Below are positions 27,958-36,662 of a stretch of 64,000 nucleotides of DNA, one piece after another. The translations under genes and the position numbers were made by a program. A model generated the notes under the pieces. The model did not search any database and was not told where the DNA came from. It saw only the letters and a list, made by a program, of their open reading frames with translations. The DNA is taken from the NCBI RefSeq assembly GCF_010993775.1, contig NZ_WOTO01000005.1, forward strand, positions 184,022-248,021, in the 5' to 3' direction. Numbering within the stretch: position 1 is the first letter of the stretch; every line of letters begins with the position of its first letter. This DNA is from Fodinicola feengrottensis (GTDB lineage Bacteria > Actinomycetota > Actinomycetes > Mycobacteriales > HKI-0501).

Positions 27958-28723
27958 GTGACCTATCCGACGGTGCGGTGGACGGCGGCGGCCGAGCAGG
28001 CCAGGGCGGTGGTCGACCGGATCATCGAGACCCAGGGTGGGCCGGTCACCGAGGCCGCCGAGCTGATCGCGGCGGCCATCGCCGACGGGGCTGTGGTGCA
28101 GGCTTTTGGCACTGGCCACTCCCGGTCACTCGCGCAGGAATTCACCGGCCGGGCCGGCGGCCTGCTGCCCGTCAACATGCTCGCGGTCAAGGATCTGGTG
28201 CTGTTCGGTGACACTGACCCGAAGGAGATCCTGGATCCGCTCTGTGAACGCGATCCCGGCCTCGCGGAGCGGATTTTGCGGCTCGCTGAAGTGGATCCGC
28301 GCGATGTCTTCGTGATCGCCTCGCAGTCCGGCGGCAAACGGCGTCATCGTGGAAATGGCCCAGTTGGCCCGCGCCCGCGGTCACAAGATCGTCGCGATCA
28401 CGTCGTTGGAGCACAGTCGGCGGATCACTTCGCGGCATCCAAGCGGGTTGCGGCTCTTCGAGGTCGCCGATGTGGTTATTGACAATTGCGGGCGCTACGG
28501 AGATGCTTCGGTGCCGCTGCCGGACGGTGCTGCGACCGGGCCGATGTCCACGGTTGCCGGCGCTCTGATCGTGCAGTTGGTCGTCACGCAGGTGTGCGGC
28601 CGGCTGCTGGAGCGCGGCATCCGTCCACCGGTCATGGTTTCCAACAACGTGCCCGAAGGCGACGCCCACAACGAGGAACTGTGGGCGCGGTTCGGCGCGC
28701 GGATCCGACCGGTGGAGCCGTGA
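27958..28723 (+). CDS. SIS-domain phosphosugar-binding protein, one apparent frameshift
   Basis: This protein of about 255 residues has one sugar-isomerase (SIS) domain. FGTGHSRSLAQEFTGRAGGL is the phosphate-binding segment; later come VFVIASQSGG, NGVIVEMAQLARARGHKIVAITS and a C-terminal PEGDAHNEELWARF. Such proteins bind phosphorylated amino sugars, for example as MurNAc-6-P etherases or GlcN-6-P deaminase-like isomerases. The missing base near 28338 falls right after the Ser-Gly-Gly of the sugar-binding loop. The GTG start has GGAGG upstream. With the secreted GH84 enzyme 33 bases downstream and a DasR-like site upstream, amino-sugar catabolism is the most likely context. Confidence 0.8.
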
Positions 28724-28756
28724 GCCGACGGCTGCCGCACCGGTTCGGAGGCGTAC

Positions 28757-31700
28757 GTGCGATGGGGAAGAGCTGCCGTCACCGTTATGTTGGGCGCCGC
28801 CACGGCGGTGGCCGTGTCGTACGCACCGGCTGAAGCGGCCGCACCGGCGCCCTCGATTTATCCCAGGCCACACCAGATTTCGGTGTCACGGGGCGCCGTT
28901 GTGTTGCCACCGACGGTCACCGTCGTACGCGGTGCGGCCACCGATCCCGCTGCGTTGACCGCGTTGACAGTGGCACTGCAAGGCGCCGGCGTACGGGTGC
29001 AGGTCACCGACCGGCCGGAGTCCGGGCCGCTGACCGTCTATCTCGGTGGTGCAACGGAAAATCCGGCGACCGCCGACGTGTTGGCGACTTTGTCGGCCGG
29101 CAACACCGAAGGTTTGCCCGCGGAGGGCTATGTGCTGGCCACCGGGAGCAGCCACGGCCGCCAGTTGGTCGCGCTCGCCGGGGTCGACCCGACCGGCACT
29201 TTCTATGCGGTGGTGCAGTCTTTCCGCCAGCTGCTCAGCGCGGCCGCGCGGTCCCGGCTGCTGCCGGTGGTGCACGTACGCGACTGGCCCGCCGCGCAGG
29301 TGCGCGGCACCATCGAGGGTTTTTACGGCACTCCCTGTCGCACGCCTCCCGGCTGGACCAGCTCGATTTTTACGGCCAGCACAAGATGAACACCTACGAA
29401 TACTCCCCGAAAGACGACCCGTACCTGCGCGAGAGGTGGCGTGACCTCTACCCGGCGGACAAGCTCGCCGATCTGAAAGAGCTGGTGGATCGGGCCAATG
29501 CCAACCATGTCCGGCTGACGTATGCGCTCTCGCCGGGCCTGTCGGTCTGCTATTCGTCCGAGACGGACATCGCCACCCTGATCGCGAAGTTCGAGCAGGT
29601 GTACGCGATTGGTGTCCGGGCCTTCGACATTCCGCTGGACGACATCAGCTACACCAACTGGAACTGTCCCGCGGACGCCACGAAATTCGGCACCGGAGGT
29701 GCCGCGGCCGGCGCGGCGCAGTCGTACCTGCTGAACCGGATCAACCAGGATTTCATCGCCAAACACAGCGATGTCCGCCGGCTGGAGACGGTCGCCACCG
29801 AGTACTACTCGATCACGGATTCGCCATACAAGACGGCTTTGCGTGAGCAGCTGGACAAGAACGTGATCGTCATGTGGACCGGCACCGCGGTGATCCCGAC
29901 CACGATCACGGTGGCGCAGACCAAAACCGCCGAGCAGGTGTTCGGGCACGACATGCTGCTGTGGGACAACTATCCGGTCAACGACTACATGCGTGGCCGT
30001 ACGCCGATGTCGCCCTATCTTGGCCGGCAGGACGGCGTCGCGAGTGCCCAGGTCGGCATCGTGGCGAACCCGATGAACCAGGCCGCCGCGAGTAAGGTCG
30101 ACCTGTTCGGGGTCGCCGACTTCGCCTGGAACGACACCGGTTTCGACCCGCGGGTGTCCTGGCTGGCCGGCGCATACGAGTACGCGCACGGAAACCAGCG
30201 GGTCGTCGACGCGTTGCGCTGGTACGCCGATGCCGAGAACTGGATGCAAACCATCGATCCGGTGGAGGCACCGCGGTTGGCGGCCGCGGTCAGCGCTTTC
30301 TGGTCGGCGTGGCAACACGATGACCAGCACGGAATCGCGGTTTTCCAGCAGCAGGTACGGGACTTCGCGCAAGCGCCGACGATCCTGCGGGCCGGTCTTG
30401 AACCGGCTTTCGCGACCGAGACCGGCCCATGGCTGGACGCGATGACATCGTGGGGCCAGGCGATGAAACTGTCGCTGGACATGCTGCGAGCGCAGCGGTC
30501 CGGAGACGGGGCGCGGGCCTGGGCTGACCGGCAGCAGATCCCGGCTTTGGTGGCAGCGGCCGCACATCAGGTCGATCCTATTGACGGAACCACGCATGTG
30601 AAGGTCGCCAACACGGTCGCAGACGCGTTCGTACGGGACGCGTTGGCGACGAACGATCGCTGGTTTGGGCTCAGCAGCACCGCTTCTTGGTCGGTGACTG
30701 GTGGCCCGGCCGCAGCATCGGGATCGTCGTTGACAAACGTGACCGACCGGAACCTCGACACTTCTTATGTGGCAGCCGCCGCGCCGGTTTCGGGCGACGC
30801 GTTGGTCATCAGCGCGGCGAGTGCCGCGCCGCTGTCCGCGGTCCCTGGTGGCGGTGCCGGCCGGCCGGCGAACGGCGGCCGAGGTTGACGTGCGTACGTC
30901 CGGCCAGTGGCAGCCGATCGGCCGGATTTCCAGCGGCTACGCCGAACTCCCGGTCAAGGGACTCAGCGTCGACGCCGTACGGCTGCGGTGGCTGGAAAAC
31001 TCCACAGCACCGGCAGTGGCCGAGGTCGTTCCGGTGCCGTCCGGCGTACCAGCAGCGCTGACGGTCGACCCGGCCGCACTGGTGGCCGACGCGGGCGCTC
31101 AGGTGTCCGCGACCCTCACGGTGGCGAGTACGGCGTTGGCCGCGGTCCGCGGCCGGCTGCAGGTCACTGCCCCAGCGAGTGTGACCGTCCCCCGCGTCGG
31201 TCGACGTGTCCGTACGCAGGGGAGACCAGACCCAGATTCCGTTGGCTGTCACCGTTTCCGCGTCCGCGCCAACCGGTGCGAAGCAGCTTACGGTGACGCT
31301 CGCCGGTCGTATTTTCCAGGTGCCGCTGCACATTTATCCGCACACGCTCGGCACCAACGTGGCTTTGGCCTCAGCGGGCGCATCGGCCACCGCGTCGTGC
31401 GTGGAGATCGATGATCCGAGCCGGTTCGGCGCACCTTTCGGAAACGATGGCGACCCGCAGACCCGGTGGTCGTCCTGCTATGACGACAACGCCTGGTGGA
31501 CAGTCAAGCTGGCCGGCTCGTACCCACTGTCCAAAGTGGTCATTCAGTGGGAGGCGTCTTACGCTTCGGCGTACAAACTCCAGGTCTCGTCCGACGGTAC
31601 GACCTGGACAACGGTCGCCGACCAATCGCACGGCAGTGGCGGGGTGGAGACAGTCCGCTTCGATCCGGTCAACGCCAGCTACCTCCGTATGCAGGGGGCA

Positions 31701-31760
31701 AAACGCGCCCTGCAATGGGGCTACTCGTTCTACGAACTCCAGGCCTACCCGGCCGGGTGA
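28757..31760 (+). CDS. Secreted GH84 beta-N-acetylglucosaminidase with carbohydrate-binding tail, three apparent frameshifts
   Basis: The protein is about 1000 residues. A Sec signal peptide (residues 1-28, MRWGRAAVTVMLGAATAVAV..., ending AEAA) precedes a GH20/84 N-terminal beta domain. The GH84 TIM barrel follows, with GTIEGFYGTP at its start, the HKMNTYEYSPKDDPY block, and the catalytic Asp pair in FDIPLDDISYTNW near residue 295. A helical middle and a C-terminal F5/8-C (CBM32-like) domain complete it (NDGDPQTRWSSCYDDNAWWTVKLAGSYPLSKVVIQW). Breaks lie near 29335, 30840 and 31195. It would release GlcNAc from glycans or glycoproteins outside the cell by substrate-assisted catalysis. Placement after the SIS gene and close to the kinase-NanE operon supports amino-sugar scavenging. 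Confidence 0.86.
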
Positions 31761-31768
31761 TGGTGGCG

Positions 31769-33008
31769 TCAACTACGGAACTGTGACGCCAAAGTCGAGG
31801 AAAGGCGGATGCCCTCAGCGACCGCGAGTTCACCAGCGCCGGCTGCCACCGGAGAAATGTTTACTTCGTAGACGTCGGTGTCGTAGGCGGCTTTCGTTGG
31901 CAGGTAGCCAAGATATCCGTGCGTGTAGCCGACAAGGGCGCTGACGTCCGGTGCGCCGGCGATGACCTGGGCCTGCAGGTCCAAGTACGGCTCGGCGCCG
32001 AAGGCCACCAGGCGCAGCGAGCCGACCTGGATGGCGCTGACGGTGAGCCGTGGATCGGCAGGGCGCGAAACGGCGGACAGTTCGGCGCCCTGCAAGGCGG
32101 TTTCAGCTTCCCGTACGGCCACTGGGTCACCAGTGGCCTGAGCCGCGGCCAGTCGTGACCGAATGCCGGCGAGTGCGGGAGCGCCTTCGTTCGTACGAGC
32201 CGGCAGCCCGAATCCGAGCGTACGAGCGCCGGCCAACCCAGCACCGTCCACCGCGGACCCGGGATTTTCCAGCAGCGCCATCAGTTGCGCGGCCGCTAGG
32301 GTGCCGAGCCGGGCCAGCTCGGTCGGCGTCTGCTCGCGGCGATGCGGGCGCGTACTGATGTCGCCGGCGGCGCCGGTGGCGACCATGGTCCAGGGCACGT
32401 CGATGAGGCCCTGCCGGACCGCGCCCGCGAGGTCCGCGCTGACCAGTTGGTTGTCGGCTCCAAGGATCGTCGGATGGATCGGCAGGATCGCGATCATGCC
32501 GAGCAAATCTCCGGCAGGGGAACGGAAAGCGAGCGCGGTGATCGGGACGGTGCCCAGCGGCGCGGGACCGCTGCGCTGTCCGGCCACCGCCTCCAACTCT
32601 CCACTATGGACAGTCAGGAAACCCGGCACCTCGGCACGTACCGCAGCAGCGGCGGCTTCCTGTGCCGCGTTTGTCAGCTGAGTCAACAAAGCGGGGGCGG
32701 GGTGGTGCCGCCGCCAGCGTGGCAGCCGGTGTCCGGCCCGGAGTGGGTGTGGGTGGCACCGACCCACACCAATTCGGGGGAGGCGGACGAAAGCCGGGCA
32801 GTGATCGCGTCGGCGAGATCGGTGTTGATGGCGGGCAAGTCGCCAACCAGCCAGAGAAATCGGCGCCCTGCGGCGCTCATGCTGACCGCGTGCATTTCCA
32901 GCCCGTCCAAGGTGCCGGTGCTGGGGCCTACCCGGGCGGCATATATCCGCCCATCGGGGTGCCCAGCGGCACGTCCAGCGACACCACCCCATGCCCAACG
33001 GAAATCAT
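31769..33008 (-). CDS. Neutral/alkaline ceramidase-like hydrolase, two apparent frameshifts
   Basis: The roughly 412-residue protein starts ISVGHGVVSLDVPLGTPMGGYMPPG and contains the zinc-ligand block VWVGATHTHSGPD and the later AILPIHPTILG and GAAGDISTRP. These motifs define the N-terminal fold of neutral/alkaline ceramidases. It has no signal peptide and is about half the length of true ceramidases, lacking their C-terminal immunoglobulin-like domain, so it probably acts in the cytosol on another amide or ester. The ATG overlaps the stop of the kinase-NanE gene (ATGA). Breaks lie near 32930 and 32690. Its place in an amino-sugar operon suggests a role in deacylating or deacetylating a sugar derivative; that is only inference. 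Confidence 0.72.
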
Positions 33009-34624
33009 TGCATCGCCTTCAAAAGTCGAGTGGTGATGGCCATCGGGTTGGTCACCGCGGTGCCGACGATCACCGCGTACGCGCCGGCCGTGATCGCGGC
33101 TCGCACCTGATCCGGTGTCCAGTATCGTCCTTCGGCCAACACCGGGCAGTCCAGCCGGTCCACGAGTGCGGCCACCAGTTCCACGTCCGGGTCGTCCGGC
33201 ACCGGGCCGCCGGTGTAGCCGGACAGGGTGGTGGCGATCAGGTCGGCGCCGGCCTGCCGGGCCGCGATGCCGGCCGCCAGCGAGTCCACATCGGCCATCA
33301 CCTGGACGCCAAGTTCGTTATGGATCCCGGAAATCTGATCGGCGAGGGTGCTGCCGTCGGGTCGCGGACGGTCGGTGCCGTCAATCGCGACCATGCTGGC
33401 GCCGGCCCGCACCACTTCGGCCGCCGCCGCCACGGTCGGGGTGATGTAAACCCCGCCGGGGTCGCCGAGCTTGTTTATCCCGATGATCGGCAAGTCCACA
33501 GTGGACCGGATGGCGGCCACGTCGGACGGCCCGTTCGCTCGTACGCCCAAGGCACCACCAGCGGCGGCCGCGGCGGCCATCAGCGCCATCGACTCCGGCC
33601 CGTGCAGAGGATTTCCGTACCAGGCCTGACAAGAGACCACCAGCGAACCGGCCGGAAACGGCAGGCTGTCCATAGTGGACACGATGGGCAGCGGTTCGGG
33701 CCGATAAACCCGGACCAGTCGCGCGTACGGCCCGAGGGAGCCTTGCGCGAGGAGTTTCGCGCCGTCCAAAGGGGTTCCGGCGGCTGGTACGAAGGTGGCC
33801 GTGGGCACCACCTCGGCCAGCCGGCTACGGATCGGCCCGAGGAAGATCTCACCGGCCTGGAAGAGGGATCCGGTGTAGGCGACAGTGACCGGTTCGGTAC
33901 GCGACAATCGCCGAACGGTCACCACGATGCTGTGCGCGAGGCCGGCGGCAGCGTCCGCGACGATGGCCGCGGCGACCGGGTCATGGGCGGCGGCGGCGAA
34001 AACGTCGATCGCGAAGCCGGCCACCTCGGCCACCAGGGCGTCGGAGCTGGCCAGCCTGACCGCGAGATTCCTTACCCCGCCATAGAAATTCTCGGCCCGA
34101 GCGGTCAGCGTGGTCGGCCTGCCGCGACCGTCCCGAGCGGCCAGCACCGCTCGCACACCGGCCCGGCCGATCGCGAAGCCGCTGCCCACGTCACCGAAAA
34201 GATACCCACCGCCGTCGACTTTGTGGATCGCCGCATCCGCGCCGACGCCCAGGCACACCACCCCGCTGCCAGCTGCCACCACGACTCCCTGCCGCGAGGG
34301 CAGCGCGCCCGCGTGGGCGGTCACCATGTCCTCGCAGAGCCGCACCTCGGTGGCGTCCAACGCCCCGCCCACCGCCGCGGCCAGCCGCTGGGAGTCGTCA
34401 GGATCGGTGGGATTTCCGGTCAGGCCAAGGCAAGCAACGTCCACCGGGCCGGTCAGCCCGGCATCGGCGGCGGCTGCCCGTACGGCCCGGGCGACGGCAC
34501 CCACCGGATCGCCGCCGCGGTAGCTGAACCCCGGACCAGCGCCGCTGGCCGGCTCCGGCCCGGCGACCAGCCGCAGGCCCGACTGGCCGCCGTCGATGGC
34601 CACCCAGCGCGGCGCTGCCATCAT
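33005..34624 (-). CDS. Fusion of BadF/GlcNAc-kinase-type ATPase with NanE epimerase
   Basis: A single open frame of 539 codons encodes two enzymes. Residues 1-310 form an ASKHA-fold sugar kinase of the BadF/BcrA or N-acetylglucosamine-kinase type: phosphate-1 loop AIDGGQSGLRL, then VVVAAGSGVVCLG, and GGYLFGDVGSGFAIG. Residues 317-539 match NanE, the N-acetylmannosamine-6-phosphate 2-epimerase: LVVSCQAWYGNPLHGPESMALMAAAA, RANGPSDVAAIRSTVDLPIIGINK, VYITPTVAAAAEVV, VMADVDSLAAG and VLAEGRYWTPDQVRAA. An ATG at the junction (33673) lacks a ribosome site, so the fusion looks real. It could phosphorylate an amino sugar and convert ManNAc-6-P to GlcNAc-6-P in the cytosol. The kinase start is ATG 34624. 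Confidence 0.83.
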   Translation of the reverse strand: MMAAPRWVAIDGGQSGLRLVAGPEPASGAGPGFSYRGGDPVGAVARAVRAAAADAGLTGPVDVACLGLTGNPTDPDDSQRLAAAVGGALDATEVRLCEDMVTAHAGALPSRQGVVVAAGSGVVCLGVGADAAIHKVDGGGYLFGDVGSGFAIGRAGVRAVLAARDGRGRPTTLTARAENFYGGVRNLAVRLASSDALVAEVAGFAIDVFAAAAHDPVAAAIVADAAAGLAHSIVVTVRRLSRTEPVTVAYTGSLFQAGEIFLGPIRSRLAEVVPTATFVPAAGTPLDGAKLLAQGSLGPYARLVRVYRPEPLPIVSTMDSLPFPAGSLVVSCQAWYGNPLHGPESMALMAAAAAAGGALGVRANGPSDVAAIRSTVDLPIIGINKLGDPGGVYITPTVAAAAEVVRAGASMVAIDGTDRPRPDGSTLADQISGIHNELGVQVMADVDSLAAGIAARQAGADLIATTLSGYTGGPVPDDPDVELVAALVDRLDCPVLAEGRYWTPDQVRAAITAGAYAVIVGTAVTNPMAITTRLLKAMQ

Positions 34625-34685
34625 CGAGCACCTGCGGACATCGTTACGCCTCCACGGAACGTTGGTGCAGTGTAAGGAAAAGAGC

Positions 34686-35428
34686 TCAGCCGAGGGCTCC
34701 GCGAGGCACCGACGGGCGCGGCGGGCGCAGCTCCGCGGTGATCGAGTAGCGCGATCGCCCCGATACATCGAGACGCAGCTCTCCATCACCCGGCCACGGA
34801 TGTCCAGGCTCATCCCGCGGATCGCGAGGCAGGGCTGGGTGACCGGGATCTGTAGCCGGTCGGCGGTCTTCGGATCGGGCATCGCCGGCTCCAGGTGGCA
34901 GGTGCCACTGGCGATTTCCACGCCATAGCGGCTGGCCAGCAGCTCGTACCAGGACCCGTCCAGGTCGTCGGCGGTCAGCCCCGGCACATACCGCTCCGGC
35001 ACGGTCGTACGCTCCACGGCCATCGGCAGGTCGTCCGCGAGCCGCAGCCGGACGAACTCCACCACCGGGTCGCCGATGGGGATCCGCAACTGCCGGCTGC
35101 GGGCCCGGTCGGCGCGGTGTCGGCGCAGTTCGAGCGTACGGCTGGCCGGCCGCATCCCGCGCCGGGACATCTCCTCGGAGAAGGAGGTCATCGCCAGTCG
35201 GCGACTGATCTTCGGGCGAGACGTGAAGGTGCCGCTGCCCTGCCGGCGTACCAGCAGGTCCTGCAGGACGAGCTCGTCCATCGCCCGGCGCAGGGTCATC
35301 CGGGCCACTTGCCAGCGGGCCGCCAGCTCCCGCTCGGACGGCAGGATGGTGCCCTCCGGCTGTTGGTCGATCAGGTCCAACAGCCGAGCCCGGATCTCGG
35401 CGATCTTGCCGGGTGCCGCGTTGGGCAT
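34686..35428 (-). CDS. GntR/HutC-family (DasR-like) amino-sugar regulator, one apparent frameshift
   Basis: This regulator of about 247 residues has a winged helix-turn-helix (EGTILPSERELAARWQVARMTLRRAMDELVLQDLLVRRQGSGTFTSRP) and a UTRA effector domain, typical of HutC/DasR regulators that sense phosphorylated amino sugars. A two-base surplus near 34750 would fuse it in frame with the downstream kinase. In the corrected frame it ends YSITAELRPPRPSVPRG, the usual UTRA ending, with a stop at 34686. The start has GAGG seven bases upstream. Two DasR-like half-sites lie 100-180 bases upstream, and another lies before the SIS/GH84 operon. It therefore probably represses both operons until amino-sugar phosphate accumulates. 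Confidence 0.84.
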
Positions 35429-35525
35429 CGCTGGACCTCCTCGCCGACCACGGAACCGTACCGATGACGTTCACACACTTTCCGTGACCCGCCATCGGGT
35501 TCACCAGGGGTCTGTCCATTCTCGT

Positions 35526-35540
35526 TAGACCACTTGTCTA
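35526..35540. promoter_or_regulatory. DasR-like site C, palindrome TAGAC-N5-GTCTA
   Basis: TAGACCACT matches all nine bases of the right half of the dre consensus. It also forms a perfect 5-5-5 inverted repeat, TAGAC-CACTT-GTCTA. It lies about 100 bases upstream of the gntR start. Confidence 0.55.
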
Positions 35541-35596
35541 GCGGTCCGCCGATCGGCAGGCAACCTGGCTGGCTGTACGGCTACCCGAATCGTGCC

Positions 35597-35605
35597 ACTG
35601 GTCTA
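35597..35605. promoter_or_regulatory. DasR-like site B upstream of gntR
   Basis: ACTGGTCTA matches nine of nine bases of the left dre half, and the full 16-base alignment to ACTGGTCTAGACCACT gives 12 matches. The 11-base CCACTGGTCTA is shared with the site at 27811-27821 (opposite strand). Confidence 0.55.
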
Positions 35606-35645
35606 AAACGATATGTGGGCGCTCCCACTTCAAGATGCGCGACCG

Positions 35646-35664
35646 GTAGGTAAGGCTTACCTTG
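35646..35664 (+). promoter_or_regulatory. IdeR/DtxR iron box
   Basis: AGGTAAG-G-CTTACCT is a perfect palindrome (35648-35662). The 19-base window matches the IdeR/DtxR consensus at 14 positions. It lies 76 bases upstream of the siderophore-reductase ATG, implying iron repression. Confidence 0.78.
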
Positions 35665-35739
35665 CTGTATGGTGTCCTTAGTCGCGTAGTGGCGTGCTGT
35701 ACGCGACTGGGTGGAAACAGAACCGTGGGGGAGTTGCTC

Positions 35740-36594
35740 ATGGCCGACAGCAGTGTTGCTGCGCCGAGCCCGCCGGCCGCACCGGTCCGGCAAAACGACA
35801 GTGCCTACCGGATGTTCGGTGCCGAAGTGGTGAGCCGCGAGGTCCTCACCCCGCATATGGCCCGGATCACGTTCGGTGGCGAGCTCGACGGATTCACCAC
35901 CGTCGGGATTGACCATCGCATCAAGCTCTTCTTCCCGTTGCCCGGCCAAACCGAGCCGCAGGTGCCGGACGGGGTGGACTGGTATCAGCGCTATCGCGAG
36001 ATGCCCGACGCCGTGCGCCCGCCGATGCGTACGTACACGATCCGCAATCACCGACCGGCCGCCGGCGAGGTGGATGTCGATTTCGTGCTGCATGGCGACA
36101 GCGGGCCGGCCTCCAGTTGGGCGACCCGCGCCAAGACCGGTGACCGAGTGGTGATCTGCGGCCCGAACGCGGCCGTGGTGCCCACTGTCGGGTACGAATA
36201 CCGGCCGGTCGCGGACAGCGACTGGCGGCTGATCGTCGGCGACGAAACCGCCCTGCCGGCCATTTCCGGCATCCTGGAATCCTTTGGCCCGGACGAAAAA
36301 GCGATGGTCTTCGTCGAGGTGCCGGACGACGAGGCGGACGTGCAGCCGATGGCCACCCAAGGCAATGTCGACGTCACCTGGCTGCCGCGCTCTGGCGCCG
36401 GCGACGGGATCGGCCTGTCGCTGCGCCGCGCGGTCACCGAAGCCCAGTTTCTCGCCGGTCGGCCGTACGCGTGGCTGGCTGGTGAGTCGAGCACGGTGAC
36501 CGCGCTGCGCCGGCATTTGGTCAAGGAACGCAAGGTGGACCGCGAGTCGGTCACCTTCCTCGGCTACTGGCGGCGCGGCGGCTCGATCGAATAA
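35740..36594 (+). CDS. Siderophore-interacting protein (FAD-dependent ferric-siderophore reductase)
   Basis: This 284-residue cytosolic flavoprotein has the FAD-binding 9 domain (HMARITFGGELDGF, RTYTIRNHRP with the flavin-binding Arg-x-Tyr-Thr motif, VLHGDSGPASSWATRAKTGDRVVICGP) and the SIP domain (LPAISGILESF, FVEVPDDEADVQPM, WLAGESSTVTALRRHLVKE). It reduces ferric siderophores to release Fe2+ after uptake. The ATG at 35740 is chosen because GGGGGAG lies six bases upstream; an upstream GTG in frame is unlikely. An IdeR-type iron box upstream indicates iron-dependent repression. It has no siderophore transport or biosynthesis genes beside it. Confidence 0.9.
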   Translation: MADSSVAAPSPPAAPVRQNDSAYRMFGAEVVSREVLTPHMARITFGGELDGFTTVGIDHRIKLFFPLPGQTEPQVPDGVDWYQRYREMPDAVRPPMRTYTIRNHRPAAGEVDVDFVLHGDSGPASSWATRAKTGDRVVICGPNAAVVPTVGYEYRPVADSDWRLIVGDETALPAISGILESFGPDEKAMVFVEVPDDEADVQPMATQGNVDVTWLPRSGAGDGIGLSLRRAVTEAQFLAGRPYAWLAGESSTVTALRRHLVKERKVDRESVTFLGYWRRGGSIE

Positions 36595-36662
36595 CGGTGT
36601 GACAACTGGCCTTGCCGGGCGTTTGTGTCTGCAGTCGCTCGTTTCGCCCTGGAGGCCGGGTC

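Noticed and set aside
33005..35428. An apparent 807-codon triple fusion GntR-kinase-NanE in one open frame
   Set aside because: A two-base surplus near 34750 removes the natural GntR stop. In the other frame GntR ends with the usual UTRA tail at 34686, and the kinase has its own ATG with a ribosome site at 34624.
36595..36662. A cyclic-di-AMP riboswitch before the CHAP gene
   Set aside because: The gap is only 68 bases and shows no suitable fold.
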